Assembly: GCF_003970385.1 (NCBI RefSeq)
Contig: NZ_RXZH01000003.1
Span: 124,001 to 188,000 of the forward strand
Length of the DNA: 64,000 nt
Origin: Vibrio aquaticus
GTDB taxonomy: Bacteria; Pseudomonadota; Gammaproteobacteria; Enterobacterales; Vibrionaceae
Direction: 5' to 3'
Shown here: positions 9,129 to 21,234 of the stretch, in pieces
Position numbering within the stretch: position 1 is the first letter of the stretch
How the letters are laid out: every line of letters begins with the position of its first letter
Notes under the pieces: model-generated
Databases searched by the model: none
Seen by the model: the letters and a program-made list of their open reading frames with translations, nothing else
What the model was told of the DNA's origin: nothing
Position numbers and translations under genes: made by a program

Positions 9129-9494
9129 TTATCCTTCGGTTATTGCGTTCTTAATCCATTCGATTTGCTCACCTTGCTTATGAATCGCAATAAGGTCAAA
9201 TCGAAAGTCTGTTGAATAGATAGATAAGCCATTCTTCAGCAACCACACATTGGCGGCTTTGATTAGCTTCTTTATTTTGCTGCGAGTGACGGTTTCCGCT
9301 GCATGGCCATAAGCCTGACTGTTTCTATAGCGGACTTCGACAAACACGATGGTAGGGCCGTCACGCATAATCAGGTCGAGCTCTCCACCTTTGGCAAGGA
9401 AGTTTCGCTCAATTATGGTTAAGCCGCAACCGATAAGGTACTTTTCGGCAGCGGCTTCATAGAGTTGCCCCTGTGAGCGACTAGTGTTTGGCAC
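9129..9494 (-). CDS. yraN: UPF0102 (YraN) nuclease-fold protein
   Basis: YraN/UPF0102 family, small proteins with a restriction-endonuclease-like fold and unknown role. The conserved GGELDLIMRD and VFVEVRYR motifs match the D-ExK pattern of that fold. The start is uncertain: I prefer the GTG at 9494 (121 residues), which overlaps lpoA by only 14 bp. An in-frame GTG at 9530 would give 133 residues and a 50-bp overlap. Neither start has a good SD, which suggests translational coupling to lpoA. Confidence 0.82.
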   Translation of the reverse strand: MPNTSRSQGQLYEAAAEKYLIGCGLTIIERNFLAKGGELDLIMRDGPTIVFVEVRYRNSQAYGHAAETVTRSKIKKLIKAANVWLLKNGLSIYSTDFRFDLIAIHKQGEQIEWIKNAITEG

Positions 9495-11295
9495 CGTGCT
9501 CAGCCCAAGTGACTTCGCGCTGTACGACACAGTTTTGGTCGATGGTTAACACCCCGGTATTACCTTGGATGTTGTAGCCTGGGACCACCTTCATTTGTGG
9601 TAGGTGCTCAAGAAGTTGGTAGGCGTCCATCCCAAGAGCTTGAAGGCGCTTCTCTGCATTCGACTCCTTCGGCCACAGTTGATCCATTTGCGCTTTCAGT
9701 GCAGCCTCTGGTTGAATCAGTAGTGGGATGTCACTGTACATGACACCGGATAGGTCTTCGTATTGATGACGACCACTGTTGCTGCGTGAGTTCGAGTACA
9801 GTTTTGGTGGCACTGTGTCAGGGTTGATAGCCACTTCGATAAACGGCTTGATAAGAGTAAGTTCAGAGCTTTGAGCAACGATGTAAACCGAATCGATATC
9901 GCGACGGCTACGAGGCTGGCTTTCTAATGGGGCGCTCAGTAGCGACTCCATTTGAGCGATGTGCTGCTGACTTGATTGTAAACCAAAGACATTATTGATA
10001 TCGCGCTGTAGTTGACGTTTATCACCGAATAGATTCACCGCGACCTTAGTGTCACTGTGTTTTTTCCACTCTTGCTCAAAGGCTTCAACAACACGAGAGC
10101 CTAGACGGCCTTTTGGCGCCAAGATAAGTGGGTATTGATAACCTTGTGCAGAAAGGTGCTTAGCGGCCTGCGCGACTTCTTGCTCTGGAGAAAGCGCTAG
10201 GTAACAAACGTTGGTGCCAGGAACAATTTCATCGGGAATGTTAAGAGCAAGTGCTGAAATATTACTGTTTGAATCTGCAAATGCTTGTTGTAGTTGCTCA
10301 ATGTTGCTCTTAACTAAAGGACCGACAATGGAATCAACCTGCTTATCAATGATCGCTGATTTGATCTCTTCTGGTGTTTTCTCGTTGGTATCAATGACCG
10401 TTAGCGTGGCATTTTCGTCACGTTCTTTATCATTCATCATCGATAAAACAAAGCCATCACGAATCAATTGTGCCTGCTTAGCGAATTTTCCTGAAAGAGG
10501 AAGCAGCAGTGCCGTATTGACTGGTTTGGTGATTTCTAAAGCCAGAATATCAAGGATGGCCTGAGGTGTGTATTGGGCCGCCGGGTGAGTCGGGTTTTGC
10601 TCAATCCATTGAGTTAAGCGATCTTTGAGTGCTGGCAAGTTTGTTGACAGTACTTTGGTGTCACTCGATAACTCAAGCCAACCTAGCCAAACACTATTGC
10701 TCTCTTGTTGTTTGTTAGCGAGCAGAGCGGCACCGGTATAAGACTCTAGATTACGCCAGATGTTATCAGCGATCGCTGCTTGCTCTGATTCAGGCTGATA
10801 TTGACTGCCAAGAGAAAGCTCTTTCGCGGTGTTGTAGAAGTCTCCTAACTGAACGTACAAAGAGGCACGAACTTGATGGTAAGTTCCCCACTGTTCGTTA
10901 GCAAGCTGCCATGAAGGGCGGAAGTTTAATAGGTCTAACGCTTCCTGAGGTTTGCCTTGTGCTTGCAGCAGTTCCGCTCGCGCAAGTTGCCATTCAGCCT
11001 GCTGCATGTCAGTCAGTGTTTGGCGAGCTAAACGTTTAATGAGAAGTTCAGCTTGCGTTGTGTCGCCATTATCGACAGACGCTTTAAGGGCCATGATCAA
11101 CCAATCGTTTTGAATAGCGCCGCTCGTGCTATCCGCGCGCATTAGATAAGTTTGAACAGGTTGATTTGGATCTAAGGTAATATCCACACTCTGAGGTGTT
11201 TTAGGAGCAGAAGAACACGCTGCCAAAGTGACAGCAAGTGCTACAGGAGTCAGTAAGCGTGTTACACTGAGACGCTTGTGGTTTTTCTTGGCCAT
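9481..11295 (-). CDS. lpoA: Penicillin-binding protein activator lipoprotein LpoA
   Basis: Outer-membrane lipoprotein (604 residues) that in E. coli reaches through peptidoglycan to activate PBP1a. The signal peptide ends in the lipobox LAAC (Cys27). The N-terminal half (about 30-250) is TPR-like helical. The C-terminal half (about 255-600) is a periplasmic-binding-protein-like fold (ALLLPLSGKFAKQAQLIRDGF). It is divergent from rsmI across 62 bp, as in E. coli (yraM/yraL), and heads the lpoA-yraN-diaA-dolP run. Confidence 0.93.
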   Translation of the reverse strand: MAKKNHKRLSVTRLLTPVALAVTLAACSSAPKTPQSVDITLDPNQPVQTYLMRADSTSGAIQNDWLIMALKASVDNGDTTQAELLIKRLARQTLTDMQQAEWQLARAELLQAQGKPQEALDLLNFRPSWQLANEQWGTYHQVRASLYVQLGDFYNTAKELSLGSQYQPESEQAAIADNIWRNLESYTGAALLANKQQESNSVWLGWLELSSDTKVLSTNLPALKDRLTQWIEQNPTHPAAQYTPQAILDILALEITKPVNTALLLPLSGKFAKQAQLIRDGFVLSMMNDKERDENATLTVIDTNEKTPEEIKSAIIDKQVDSIVGPLVKSNIEQLQQAFADSNSNISALALNIPDEIVPGTNVCYLALSPEQEVAQAAKHLSAQGYQYPLILAPKGRLGSRVVEAFEQEWKKHSDTKVAVNLFGDKRQLQRDINNVFGLQSSQQHIAQMESLLSAPLESQPRSRRDIDSVYIVAQSSELTLIKPFIEVAINPDTVPPKLYSNSRSNSGRHQYEDLSGVMYSDIPLLIQPEAALKAQMDQLWPKESNAEKRLQALGMDAYQLLEHLPQMKVVPGYNIQGNTGVLTIDQNCVVQREVTWAEHGAKH

Positions 11296-11301
11296 GAGTT
11301 C

Positions 11302-11329
11302 TTTATAATTCCGTATAAAATTGTGTCTA
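11302..11329 (-). promoter_or_regulatory. Candidate lpoA promoter
   Basis: On the minus strand, TAGACA (11329-11324), a 16-bp spacer, then TATAAA (11307-11302), a short distance upstream of the lpoA ATG. Inferred from hexamers only. Confidence 0.45.
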
Positions 11330-11357
11330 TATTAATCGTTGAAGTGATGGTAAACAA

Positions 11358-12221
11358 ATGACAGATAACAAAACCTTACCAACTGAGGTTCCAACTCTTT
11401 ATATCGTACCTACGCCAATCGGCAACTTAGGTGATATTACTCAACGAGCGATAGAAGTGCTATCTACAGTTGACCTTATTGCGGCTGAAGATACACGTCA
11501 TAGTGGCAAACTACTGTCTCACTTTGGCATTCAAACGAAAACTTTTGCGCTTCATGATCATAATGAACAGCAGAAAGCGCAAGTATTAGTCGACAAATTG
11601 TTAGCTGGGCACTCTATTGCATTGGTTTCTGATGCGGGTACCCCATTAATTAGTGATCCAGGATACCATCTTGTCAATCAATGTCGTCAAGCGGGCGTCA
11701 GAGTTGTGCCTCTGCCTGGGGCTTGTGCTGTAATCACTGCGTTGAGTGCATCTGGTCTTCCATCAGATCGTTTCAGCTTTGAAGGTTTTCTACCAGCCAA
11801 AAGTAAAGGGCGTAAAGATAAGTTTCTGGAGATTGCAAAAGCCGAGCGCACCTGTGTTTTTTACGAATCGCCTCACCGAATTTTAGACTCCCTTGATGAT
11901 ATGCTAGATATCTTAGGGCCTGAGCGTCAGGTTGTCTTGGCTCGAGAGTTGACTAAGACATTTGAAACGATTCAGGGCATGCCATTGGGCGAGCTGATTG
12001 AGTGGGTTAAATCGGATCCAAATCAGCAGCGTGGTGAAATGGCGCTATTGATTCATGGTTATCGCACCGAAGCGGAAGATACGCTTCCTGATGAAGTGAC
12101 GAGAACATTGACTATTCTGACCAAAGAACTTCCTCTCAAGAAAGCGGCCGCAATGACGGCTGAGATTTACAACCTCAAGAAAAATGCTCTCTATAAATGG
12201 GGACTAGAGAACTTAGATTAG
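11358..12221 (+). CDS. rsmI: 16S rRNA 2'-O-ribose C1402 methyltransferase RsmI
   Basis: SAM-dependent methyltransferase of the tetrapyrrole-methylase fold (287 residues) that modifies C1402 in the 16S decoding centre together with RsmH. It shows [14 protein letters not shown] at the N-terminus, the [11 protein letters not shown] motif, [14 protein letters not shown] and [16 protein letters not shown]. Its partner rsmH, which methylates the base of the same nucleotide, lies just beyond rnpB in this window. Confidence 0.95.
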   Translation: MTDNKTLPTEVPTLYIVPTPIGNLGDITQRAIEVLSTVDLIAAEDTRHSGKLLSHFGIQTKTFALHDHNEQQKAQVLVDKLLAGHSIALVSDAGTPLISDPGYHLVNQCRQAGVRVVPLPGACAVITALSASGLPSDRFSFEGFLPAKSKGRKDKFLEIAKAERTCVFYESPHRILDSLDDMLDILGPERQVVLARELTKTFETIQGMPLGELIEWVKSDPNQQRGEMALLIHGYRTEAEDTLPDEVTRTLTILTKELPLKKAAAMTAEIYNLKKNALYKWGLENLD

Positions 12222-12305
12222 AGGTCTAGAAGAGGAAGGGGATAAGTTATCTTGGCTAATCCTTCACCACTTAGCCCCTCGTTTGCAGCAATTGTGTGAT
12301 CTCGC

Positions 12306-12334
12306 TAGACACCTACAGTAGAAGTCTATACAAT
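12306..12334 (+). promoter_or_regulatory. rnpB promoter
   Basis: TAGACA (12306-12311), 17-bp spacer, TACAAT (12329-12334), about 8 nt before the predicted RNase P RNA 5' end at 12343. Confidence 0.7.
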
Positions 12335-12342
12335 CCGCCCTC

Positions 12343-12774
<432 letters not shown>

Positions 12775-12781
12775 ATTCGAG

Positions 12782-12816
12782 ACCCATCGTAACTTTATTG
12801 TTATGATGGGTTTTTT
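12782..12816 (+). terminator. Intrinsic terminator of rnpB
   Basis: ACCCATCGTAAC / GTTATGATGGGT hairpin (one mismatch, TTTATT loop) followed by T residues, 8 nt after the rnpB 3' end. Confidence 0.88.
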
Positions 12817-12960
12817 GCTTTTTATTGACCAAATTAAATTTCTAACCATTAAACTTGGCGCAAAATCACGAGTTCTCTTTTGCTAGAGGTGGCGATAAGC
12901 CGCGAAATCAGTACACTGGAGAGTCTGAATTTATCAATGCGTCAGCTACATGAGATAACT

Positions 12961-13911
12961 ATGACCGAAGCATTCAAACACATATCCGTACTTTTACATG
13001 AATCTATCGATGGCTTAGCAATTAAGCCAGATGGCATCTATATTGACGGAACATTCGGTCGTGGTGGTCATAGTCGTACTATTTTATCGAAACTGGGTGA
13101 CAATGGTCGTCTTTACAGCATTGACAGAGACCCTCAAGCGATTGCTGAAGCGGGTAAGATCGATGATCCTCGTTTCACCATTATTCATGGGCCGTTCTCG
13201 GGTATGGCGGACTACGCGGTAGACTACGGTTTAGTTGGTAAAGTCGATGGTGTTTTGCTTGATCTCGGCGTTTCCTCGCCGCAGTTGGATGACGCAGAAC
13301 GTGGCTTTAGCTTCATGAAAGATGGCCCGTTAGATATGCGTATGGACCCAACATCGGGTATCCCTGTTTCTAAGTGGTTGATGGAAGCAGACCTTGACGA
13401 TATTACCTGGGTGATTCGTGAATTTGGTGAAGATAAGCATGCTCGTCGTATTGCTAAAGCGATTGTGGCTTACCGTGAAAATGAAGAAAACGAACCGATG
13501 ACGCGCACTGGTCAATTGGCGAAGTTAATCTCAGAGGCGGCACCAAAAAGCTTTAAAGAGAAAAAACACCCAGCAACGCGTTCATTCCAAGCGTTCCGTA
13601 TTTACATCAACAGTGAATTGGAAGAGATCGATACGGCATTGAAAGGAGCAGCTAGCATCTTAGCGCCTGAAGGTCGCCTGTCAGTGATCAGTTTCCACTC
13701 TCTTGAAGACCGTATGGTTAAGCGCTTTATCCGCAAAGAGAGTAAAGGCCCTGAAGTCCCTCACGGTATTCCAATGACCGAAGATCAAATCAAGGCACTG
13801 GGTAGCGCAAACCTAAAACCTGTGAGTAAGGCAATTAAGCCGTCTAAAGAAGAAGTTGAAGAGAACGCGCGCTCTCGCAGCTCTGTACTACGTATTGCTG
13901 AAAAACTGTAA
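12961..13911 (+). CDS. rsmH: 16S rRNA (cytosine1402-N4)-methyltransferase RsmH (MraW)
   Basis: SAM-dependent methyltransferase, 316 residues (E. coli 313), first gene of the dcw cluster here. Motifs: [25 protein letters not shown] (SAM loop), [19 protein letters not shown] and RPSxDMRMD-like DGPLDMRMD. The ATG at 12961 aligns with the family start; in-frame upstream codons from 12880 add unrelated residues. The usual preceding gene mraZ is not seen; rnpB and its terminator lie directly upstream, so the cluster promoter must fall in about 12820-12950 (a TTGACC at 12825 is the only -35-like hexamer I see). Confidence 0.96.
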   Translation: MTEAFKHISVLLHESIDGLAIKPDGIYIDGTFGRGGHSRTILSKLGDNGRLYSIDRDPQAIAEAGKIDDPRFTIIHGPFSGMADYAVDYGLVGKVDGVLLDLGVSSPQLDDAERGFSFMKDGPLDMRMDPTSGIPVSKWLMEADLDDITWVIREFGEDKHARRIAKAIVAYRENEENEPMTRTGQLAKLISEAAPKSFKEKKHPATRSFQAFRIYINSELEEIDTALKGAASILAPEGRLSVISFHSLEDRMVKRFIRKESKGPEVPHGIPMTEDQIKALGSANLKPVSKAIKPSKEEVEENARSRSSVLRIAEKL

Positions 13912-13917
13912 TTTTTA

Positions 13918-14235
13918 ATGAGTAACTCAACGCCTAACTTAGCAAAACTGATTGCGCTTGACCTGCTTGGGGTTGGGCGTGTTCCTCTGATTTTGTTGGT
14001 GTTGATATTCGTCAGTGCGATGGGGGTTGTGTTCATGACTCACCATACACGTGAGGCGATTACTGAGAAAGACCAATCCCTCGTAGAGCGTGAAAGGCTC
14101 GATAACGAGTGGCGTAACCTGATTTTAGAAGAGACAGCCTTAGCGGAACACAGCCGCGTTCAAGCCGTCGCCAAAAGTGAGCTGGAAATGAAACGTCCAG
14201 ACGCCGATAAAGAAGTCATCATTAATCTCCCATGA
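13918..14235 (+). CDS. ftsL: Cell division protein FtsL
   Basis: Small bitopic divisome protein (105 residues): a short cytoplasmic N-terminus, one membrane helix (about 20-38, RVPLILLVLIFVSAMGVVF) and a periplasmic coiled coil (residues 45-90). It forms the FtsQLB subcomplex that activates FtsWI. Its position between rsmH and ftsI supports the identification. The ATG is 6 nt after the rsmH stop, and the gene overlaps ftsI by 4 nt (ATGA). Confidence 0.93.
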   Translation: MSNSTPNLAKLIALDLLGVGRVPLILLVLIFVSAMGVVFMTHHTREAITEKDQSLVERERLDNEWRNLILEETALAEHSRVQAVAKSELEMKRPDADKEVIINLP

Positions 14236-15950
14236 GCAAAAAAGTTAAACCAACAGAATCGACATCTGAAGTACAGCCAACGGCTTTGATACGTTGGCGT
14301 TTTTATATTGTGCTGTTTTTTGTGTTCTGTGCGTTTGCTGCACTTTGCGCGCGGATTGCTTATATCCAAATCATTGAGCCTGATAACCTGATAAAACAGG
14401 GTGACATGCGTTCTGTTCGCGCTCAAACACTCCATTCTGCCCGCGGTATTATCTCTGACCGAAATGGTGAACCTTTGGCCGTGAGTGTGCCAGTTGAAGC
14501 TGTATGGGCGGATCCGGCGACCATCTTTAAAGAAGGCGGATTAGACAATATCAATCGTTGGTATGCGCTTGCTGATGTACTTGGCCTAAAACGCCAAGAC
14601 ATGATCGATAAAATTAAACGTAATAAGAAGCGACGTTTCATTTATCTGCAACGTCAGGTTAGTCCTGCAATGGCTCACTATATCCGTGAATTGAAACTTG
14701 CTGGTGTCGGTTTGAAAGCGGAGTCGCGACGTTATTACCCAGCCGGTGAAGTTAGTGCCCACTTAGTTGGTGTAACTGGTATCGATGGTCATGGCTTAGA
14801 AGGGGTTGAGCGTAGCTATGATAAATGGCTAACCGGTGAGGCGGGTAAGCGTATTATTCGCAAAGACCGTTACGGCCGTGTCGTTGAGAATATCTCACTT
14901 GAAGAGCGTGAAGAGGGTAAACCACTCGAGCTGACAATCGATCAACGTATCCAAGCTATTGCCTACCGTGCCATTAAACAAGCGGTTGCCGATTACCGAG
15001 CCACATCAGGTTCGGCGGTAATTCTAGACGTAAAAACCGGCGCGGTTTTAGCCATGGTGAACGCGCCTTCTTATAACCCGAATAATCGCTCCGACTTACA
15101 ATCAGCCAAAATGCGTAACCGAGTGATCACGGATGCGTTCGAGCCAGGCTCTACAGTTAAACCATTTGTTGTGTTAGCCGCTTTAGAAAATGGTGTCGCT
15201 GATGATGAGACCATTATTGATACCGGCAATGGCATCATGCAAATTGGTGGTAGCCGAGTACGAGATACCTCTAAAGTTGGCAAAGCAGATCTGACTACTA
15301 TCCTCAAAAAATCGAGTAATATCGGTGTGGCAAAACTCGCGTTAGATATGCCACTTGAAGCGCTGCTTGGTATGTATAGTTCGGTCGGCTTTGGTGAAGT
15401 CTCTGGCTTAAACCTTGTCGGCGAAACCAACGGTATTTTCCCTAACCGCCGACGTTGGTCTAAATTCGAAATCGCGACCCTCTCTTTTGGTTACGGTTTG
15501 ACGATTACGCCTCTTCAGCTTGCTCATGCCTATGCCACTCTCGGCAATTTGGGTGAGTATCAGCCAATTCATATTATTGAAAACAATCAGCGAGACCTTT
15601 CTAAGCAGGTCATTGACCACGACAATGCGCGCAAAGTGTTGTCGATGCTCGAAACGGTCACTCAGCCGGGCGGCACTGCGACAAAAGCGGCCGTTCCTGG
15701 CTATCGTGTTGCAGCAAAAACAGGTACATCACGTAAAGCCATCGCGGGCGGTTATGGTGACGAATACTTTGCTTATACAGCCGGTGTTGCCCCAGCGAGC
15801 GATCCAAGAGTCGCTCTCGTCGTAGTTGTGAATGAACCGCAAGGGGATAACTACTATGGTGGTTCGGTTGCCGGCCCTGTCTTTGCTGAAATTCTTAAGG
15901 GAACGCTACAGATCTTGAACGTAGCCCCTGATGAAAACCGATTTAAATAA
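14232..15950 (+). CDS. ftsI: Peptidoglycan transpeptidase FtsI (PBP3)
   Basis: Septal class B penicillin-binding protein, 572 residues. It has a cytoplasmic tail, a membrane anchor (about 24-44), a pedestal domain, and the transpeptidase with its three motifs: S307-TVK310 (EPGSTVKPF), SSN at 361-363 and KTGT at 496-499. It cross-links septal peptidoglycan made by FtsW, encoded in the same cluster. No substitution is visible in the catalytic motifs. Confidence 0.97.
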   Translation: MSKKVKPTESTSEVQPTALIRWRFYIVLFFVFCAFAALCARIAYIQIIEPDNLIKQGDMRSVRAQTLHSARGIISDRNGEPLAVSVPVEAVWADPATIFKEGGLDNINRWYALADVLGLKRQDMIDKIKRNKKRRFIYLQRQVSPAMAHYIRELKLAGVGLKAESRRYYPAGEVSAHLVGVTGIDGHGLEGVERSYDKWLTGEAGKRIIRKDRYGRVVENISLEEREEGKPLELTIDQRIQAIAYRAIKQAVADYRATSGSAVILDVKTGAVLAMVNAPSYNPNNRSDLQSAKMRNRVITDAFEPGSTVKPFVVLAALENGVADDETIIDTGNGIMQIGGSRVRDTSKVGKADLTTILKKSSNIGVAKLALDMPLEALLGMYSSVGFGEVSGLNLVGETNGIFPNRRRWSKFEIATLSFGYGLTITPLQLAHAYATLGNLGEYQPIHIIENNQRDLSKQVIDHDNARKVLSMLETVTQPGGTATKAAVPGYRVAAKTGTSRKAIAGGYGDEYFAYTAGVAPASDPRVALVVVVNEPQGDNYYGGSVAGPVFAEILKGTLQILNVAPDENRFK

Positions 15951-15967
15951 GATTAAGTGAGTTTACT

Positions 15968-17452
15968 ATGTCCAAGGAACTGACCTTAGCCACGCTGCTT
16001 TCTCCATGGCAGGACATTTCTTCCGATAAGATTGCCAACATTGCTGTTCAACACCTTGAATTAGATAGTCGTAAAGTCGTGGCTGGGAACACGTTTGTTG
16101 CGGTAAAAGGACACGCTGTTGACGGCCGTCGCTTTATCCCATCTGCCATTGAGCTTGGTGCTAACGCGGTGATCGCCGATGCTTGTGAGCAGCACCCAGC
16201 AGGCACGATTGAAAACGTTTCCAATATCCCGGTTATTTATGTTGCTGATTTGGGTCAGCACCTTTCCGTACTGGCTCGTCGCCTATACCCACTGTCAAAC
16301 CACAAGGTGATTGGCGTAACTGGGACGAATGGCAAAACTACGATTACTCAGCTTATTGCTCAGTGGCTTGATCTTGTTGGTCAAAAGACAGCAGTGATGG
16401 GCACAACGGGTAATGGTTTCCTCGATGATTTAAAACCAGCAGCGAATACCACAGGCAGTGCGATTGAAATTCAACACACTCTGCATTGTTTAGAGCAGCA
16501 GTCTGCGCGGTTTACTGCGTTAGAAGTCTCGTCTCATGGCCTAGTTCAAGGACGTGTTAAGGCGCTTGAGTTTGAAGTTGGTGTGTTTTCCAATCTGAGC
16601 CGTGACCATCTCGATTATCACGGTACGATGGAAGAGTATGCAGAAGCGAAGTTTACGTTGTTTAGCGAACACAAATGCCATCATGCAGTCATCAATGTGG
16701 ATGATGAAGTGGGCGCAAATTGGGTTGAGCGTTTAGACCATGCTATTGCCGTCTCTCTTAAACCCACTCAGCATCAAAAGGCGGTTTGGGCGAAGAACGT
16801 AAGTTATTCAGAGCAAGGTATTTCTCTGAGCTTTGATGGTACGTTTGGCGCTGGACAGCTGCATGTCCCGCTTATTGGTGAGTTTAACGCGAGCAATGTC
16901 ATGCTCGCATTAACGACGTTGCTTACGTTGGGTATCGATAAACAACGTTTGATTGAGACAGCGAGCTCTTTGAAGCCGGTGCTGGGTCGAATGGAACTGT
17001 TTACTGCGCCCAAGAAAGCGAAAGTTGTCGTCGATTATGCCCACACACCAGACGCATTAGAAAAAGCATTGAACGCGCTGCGAGTCCATTGTGAAGGTCA
17101 ACTATGGGCTATTTTTGGCTGCGGTGGTGACCGAGATAAAGGTAAGCGTCCGATGATGGCTGACATTGGTGAGCGTTTAGCTGACCGCGTCATTTTAACG
17201 GACGATAACCCTCGCAGTGAGTCTCCAGCTGAGATAGTTCAAGATATGCTAGTGGGAATGCAGCAACCTGAACTATCAGTGGTTGAACACAATCGTTTTG
17301 AAGCACTGCAGTTTGCACTATCGAATAGTCAGGCTGACGATATTATTCTTTTAGCCGGTAAAGGGCATGAGGATTATCAAGTGATGGCAACAGAGACGAT
17401 TCACTACTCTGACCGAGAGTCTGCTATTCAACTTTTGGAGCAAGGTGCATGA
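15968..17452 (+). CDS. murE: UDP-MurNAc-L-Ala-D-Glu:meso-DAP ligase MurE
   Basis: Cytoplasmic Mur ligase adding the third residue of the stem peptide, 494 residues. The ATP-binding loop is [13 protein letters not shown]. The DDNPRSESP motif (DNPR) in the C-terminal domain is the signature for meso-diaminopimelate specificity. The stop overlaps murF by 4 nt (ATGA), indicating translational coupling. DapB, encoded at 33.7 kb in this window, belongs to the pathway that supplies meso-DAP. Confidence 0.96.
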   Translation: MSKELTLATLLSPWQDISSDKIANIAVQHLELDSRKVVAGNTFVAVKGHAVDGRRFIPSAIELGANAVIADACEQHPAGTIENVSNIPVIYVADLGQHLSVLARRLYPLSNHKVIGVTGTNGKTTITQLIAQWLDLVGQKTAVMGTTGNGFLDDLKPAANTTGSAIEIQHTLHCLEQQSARFTALEVSSHGLVQGRVKALEFEVGVFSNLSRDHLDYHGTMEEYAEAKFTLFSEHKCHHAVINVDDEVGANWVERLDHAIAVSLKPTQHQKAVWAKNVSYSEQGISLSFDGTFGAGQLHVPLIGEFNASNVMLALTTLLTLGIDKQRLIETASSLKPVLGRMELFTAPKKAKVVVDYAHTPDALEKALNALRVHCEGQLWAIFGCGGDRDKGKRPMMADIGERLADRVILTDDNPRSESPAEIVQDMLVGMQQPELSVVEHNRFEALQFALSNSQADDIILLAGKGHEDYQVMATETIHYSDRESAIQLLEQGA

Positions 17453-18807
17453 TTTCATTAATGTTAAGCCAAATCGCCGAAGCGCTAGACGCGCAGTTGG
17501 TCGGTAGCGACAAAGCCATTACTGCAGTTTCAACCGATACTCGCGCGATTGAGCAAGGCGCTTTGTTTGTTGCGTTAGTCGGTGAGCGTTTTGATGCACA
17601 TAACTTTACAGCACAAGCAGTAGAAGCGGGTGCTGGCGCATTACTGGTAAACAAAGCGGTGAGTGATTCTGTACCGCAATTGATCGTTGAAGATACTCAG
17701 GTAGCCTTAGGTCAACTTGGGCAATTGGTCCATCACGTCTGTCAAACCCCAACCGTGGCGATTACGGGCAGCTGTGGTAAAACCACAGTGAAAGAAATGA
17801 TCGCCAGTATCATGGAACAGAAAGGGCAGGTATTGTTCACAGCAGGTAACTTCAACAACGAAATTGGCGTTCCTTTAACGCTGCTTCGCTCTACCCCTGA
17901 AGATGACTTTGCCGTGATTGAACTTGGGGCGAATCATATTGGTGAAATCGCCTATACCACCCGTTTAGTGCAGCCAGATGTGGCATTAGTGAATAACGTG
18001 GCCGCGGCGCACCTAGAAGGTTTTGGCTCCATGGATGGCGTAAAGCAAGCCAAAGGTGAAATCTACCAAGGACTTCAAGCGGGCTCGGTTGCTGTGGTTA
18101 ACTTAGACAGCAATGGTGGTCAGTTCTGGGAACAAGTATTGGCCGATAAAGTGGTGAAAACCTTCTCTTTACTTGATGATAGTGCTGATTACACCGCTCA
18201 AGACATTCAGTTAAATGCCATCGGTGAAGCGAGCTTTACTCTAAATAGCCCGATAGGCTCAGTTGCAATCAAACTGGGTATTATAGGCCAGCATAATGTG
18301 GCGAATGCGTTGGCGGCTACAGCGTTGGCTTTAGAGCTTGGAGCCAGCTTAGAGATGATTCAAGCCGGCCTCGCTTCACTTAATAAGGTGAAAGGTCGTG
18401 TAGAATTGATCGAGCTTAGCAACAATATCAAGCTGATCGACGACAGTTACAATGCCAGTGTTCCAGCCATGAAAGCTGCCGCAGATTTGCTGTCGGGGTT
18501 TGAGGGTGTGCGCTGGCTTATTTTAGGCAATATGGCGGAGTTAGGCGATGAAAGTCTTGCACTTCATCGTCAAGTCGGACAACATGCTGCCCCATTCAAA
18601 TTTGACTACGTGCTTACTTATGGCGCAGACGCGAAAGCGATCAGCGATGAGTGTGATGGAACTCATTTCGAGGATCATCAGAGCATGATTGATTTTATTA
18701 AACAGCAGGTAGAACAGCACCAAGCACCACAAACACTATTGGTCAAAGGGGCAAATAGTGCGGGTATGAGTAAAGTTGCTGCTGCTGTTAAGGAGATGTA
18801 CACATGA
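17449..18807 (+). CDS. murF: UDP-MurNAc-tripeptide:D-Ala-D-Ala ligase MurF
   Basis: Mur ligase that completes the UDP-MurNAc-pentapeptide, 452 residues. It has the ATP loop [14 protein letters not shown], the [11 protein letters not shown] motif and the C-terminal [10 protein letters not shown] segment. The start [13 protein letters not shown] matches the E. coli MurF N-terminus. It overlaps murE and mraY by 4 nt each. Its D-Ala-D-Ala substrate is made by a Ddl enzyme encoded outside this cluster. Confidence 0.96.
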   Translation: MISLMLSQIAEALDAQLVGSDKAITAVSTDTRAIEQGALFVALVGERFDAHNFTAQAVEAGAGALLVNKAVSDSVPQLIVEDTQVALGQLGQLVHHVCQTPTVAITGSCGKTTVKEMIASIMEQKGQVLFTAGNFNNEIGVPLTLLRSTPEDDFAVIELGANHIGEIAYTTRLVQPDVALVNNVAAAHLEGFGSMDGVKQAKGEIYQGLQAGSVAVVNLDSNGGQFWEQVLADKVVKTFSLLDDSADYTAQDIQLNAIGEASFTLNSPIGSVAIKLGIIGQHNVANALAATALALELGASLEMIQAGLASLNKVKGRVELIELSNNIKLIDDSYNASVPAMKAAADLLSGFEGVRWLILGNMAELGDESLALHRQVGQHAAPFKFDYVLTYGADAKAISDECDGTHFEDHQSMIDFIKQQVEQHQAPQTLLVKGANSAGMSKVAAAVKEMYT

Positions 18808-19886
18808 TTATTTGGCTCGCGGAGCTGCTACAGCCATATTTTTCATTCTTCCGTTTGTTTGAGTACCTTTCATTTCGAGCGATCGTTAGTGTGTTAACAG
18901 CACTTGGCCTGTCATTGTGGATGGGCCCGATTATGATCCGCCGTTTGCAAATGTTGCAGATAGGTCAGGTTGTTCGTAATGAAGGCCCAGAATCGCACTT
19001 TAGCAAGCGCGGTACGCCTACTATGGGCGGAATCATGATCTTAACTGCGATTGTGACGACGGTATTGCTTTGGACTGACCTCTCTAACCCTTATGTTTGG
19101 GCCGTCTTGGCAGTCTTACTAGGGTATGGTGCCGTGGGCTTTGTGGATGATTATCGCAAAGTGGTACGTAAAAATACCGATGGCCTTATCGCTCGTTGGA
19201 AATACTTCTGGCAGTCAGCGATCGCACTTGTGGTGGCTTTTGCTCTGTATGCGCATGGTAAAGACACCGCAGCCACTCAGCTGGTTGTGCCGTTTTTCAA
19301 AGACATCATGCCTCAGCTTGGCTTGTTCTACATTATCCTGACCTACTTCGTCATTGTAGGTACCAGTAATGCCGTTAACTTAACGGATGGCCTTGATGGT
19401 TTGGCAATTATGCCTACTGTGCTGGTTTCAGCGGGTTTTGCTGCTATTGCTTGGGCAACGGGTAACGTTCAGTTTGCAAATTACCTCCATATCCCATACA
19501 TCCCTCACGCTTCTGAGCTTGTTGTGGTATGTGCTGCCATCGTTGGTGCAGGTTTGGGCTTCCTTTGGTTCAATACTTATCCAGCGCAAGTGTTCATGGG
19601 CGATGTTGGCTCATTAGCACTCGGTGGCGCTTTAGGTACGATTGCTGTCTTGGTTCGTCAAGAGTTCGTGTTGGTGATCATGGGCGGTGTTTTTGTGATG
19701 GAAACGCTATCGGTAATCTTGCAGGTAGGCTCATACAAGCTACGCGGTCAACGCATTTTCCGCATGGCGCCGATTCACCACCACTATGAGTTGAAAGGCT
19801 GGCCAGAGCCGCGTGTTATCGTACGCTTTTGGATCATCTCAATCGTACTGGTATTGGTAGGCTTAGCAACGCTGAAAGTACGATAA
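18804..19886 (+). CDS. mraY: Phospho-MurNAc-pentapeptide translocase MraY
   Basis: Integral membrane enzyme that transfers phospho-MurNAc-pentapeptide to undecaprenyl phosphate, giving lipid I; 360 residues, about ten membrane helices. Signature motifs: [17 protein letters not shown] (Mg-binding Asp pair), [20 protein letters not shown] and the cytoplasmic [12 protein letters not shown] histidine motif. It overlaps the murF stop by 4 nt. Confidence 0.97.
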   Translation: MIIWLAELLQPYFSFFRLFEYLSFRAIVSVLTALGLSLWMGPIMIRRLQMLQIGQVVRNEGPESHFSKRGTPTMGGIMILTAIVTTVLLWTDLSNPYVWAVLAVLLGYGAVGFVDDYRKVVRKNTDGLIARWKYFWQSAIALVVAFALYAHGKDTAATQLVVPFFKDIMPQLGLFYIILTYFVIVGTSNAVNLTDGLDGLAIMPTVLVSAGFAAIAWATGNVQFANYLHIPYIPHASELVVVCAAIVGAGLGFLWFNTYPAQVFMGDVGSLALGGALGTIAVLVRQEFVLVIMGGVFVMETLSVILQVGSYKLRGQRIFRMAPIHHHYELKGWPEPRVIVRFWIISIVLVLVGLATLKVR

Positions 19887-19898
19887 GGATTGGTATCC

Positions 19899-21221
19899 AT
19901 GACCATGGTACGTTGGCAAAACATCGAAAAAGTGGTGGTTGTAGGGCTCGGCATTACCGGGCTCTCAGTCGTTAAGCATCTACTCTCTTTGCCCAAGTCA
20001 CTCGACATTCGTGTTATTGATACTCGAGATTGTCCTCCAGGCCGTGACGAGCTTCCGAACTCGGTTCAACTTCACTCAGGCAGCTGGAACGTGGATTGGC
20101 TGTTAGAAGCGGATCTCGTCGTCACTAACCCAGGTATCGCATTAGCCACACCTGAAATACAGCAAGTGTTGCATGCCAATATTCCAGTTGTGGGTGACAT
20201 CGAATTGTTTGCATGGCAGGTTAGTAAGCCGGTTATCGCCATTACCGGTTCTAATGGTAAAAGTACGGTTACTGATTGGACTGGCAGCGTTGCAAAAGCG
20301 ATGGGGCTCACCGTCGGTGTGGGGGGTAACATCGGTGTGCCAGCACTCGACTTACTCAAGCAAGATGCTGACTTATATGTGTTAGAGCTATCGAGCTTTC
20401 AACTAGAGACAACATCGTCGTTAAAACCTAAAGCCGCCGCTTTTCTTAACTTATCTGAAGATCATATGGATCGCTATCAAGGCATGACGGATTACCGTGA
20501 AGCTAAACTGCGAATCTTTGATCAGGCTGAGTCTTGTATCGTCAATGCGGACGATAAAGCGACCTATCCTGACACTCCGAAAAATGTGGTTGAGTTCAGC
20601 TTAAGCAAAGCGTGTCGTTATCATTTGATGGTAGCGGATGATGTAGAGTGGTTAGCTGTTGATGAACAGCCTATTTGTGCGACATCAGATCTCTCTTTGG
20701 TAGGTCGCCACAATGTCGCGAACGCACTGGTTGTTCTTGCTCTGCTCAATGAATCTTCATTTGATATTGTTCAAGGTGTTGAGGCTCTTAAGTCTTACAA
20801 CGGTTTGACACATCGATGCCAGGTTGTTGCCGATAATCAAGGCGTCAAATGGGTCAATGACTCAAAAGCAACTAATGTCGCGAGTACCTTAGCCGCATTA
20901 GCTGGGTTAGAGCTCTCCGGTAAGCTTTATTTACTTGTTGGTGGTGTTGGCAAGGGCGCAGATTTTTCTGAATTAGCTCCAGTGCTTGCTAATCTCAATG
21001 TTCAGTTATGTTGTTTTGGCGAAGATGGACATGAATTTATGCCACTTCACACTAGCGCTCAGTCATTTGAAACAATGGCAGATATTGTTCGTTGGGTAGC
21101 GCCACAAGTTGAGTCTGGTGACATGGTATTACTTTCTCCGGCTTGTGCGAGCTTTGATCAATTCAATAACTTTATGGCTCGTGGTGACGCCTTCACCGAA
21201 TTAGCTAACAATTACGCTTAA
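19899..21221 (+). CDS. murD: UDP-MurNAc-L-Ala:D-Glu ligase MurD
   Basis: Mur ligase adding D-glutamate, 440 residues (E. coli 438). It has an N-terminal Rossmann-like UDP domain ([16 protein letters not shown]), the ATP loop [13 protein letters not shown] and the C-terminal NDSKATN motif. The ATG at 19899 is preferred: an AAGGA SD at 19885-19889 is 9 nt upstream. A TTG at 19890 and an ATG at 19905 are alternatives. Confidence 0.95.
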   Translation: MTMVRWQNIEKVVVVGLGITGLSVVKHLLSLPKSLDIRVIDTRDCPPGRDELPNSVQLHSGSWNVDWLLEADLVVTNPGIALATPEIQQVLHANIPVVGDIELFAWQVSKPVIAITGSNGKSTVTDWTGSVAKAMGLTVGVGGNIGVPALDLLKQDADLYVLELSSFQLETTSSLKPKAAAFLNLSEDHMDRYQGMTDYREAKLRIFDQAESCIVNADDKATYPDTPKNVVEFSLSKACRYHLMVADDVEWLAVDEQPICATSDLSLVGRHNVANALVVLALLNESSFDIVQGVEALKSYNGLTHRCQVVADNQGVKWVNDSKATNVASTLAALAGLELSGKLYLLVGGVGKGADFSELAPVLANLNVQLCCFGEDGHEFMPLHTSAQSFETMADIVRWVAPQVESGDMVLLSPACASFDQFNNFMARGDAFTELANNYA

Positions 21222-21234
21222 CTGGCAGGGAAGC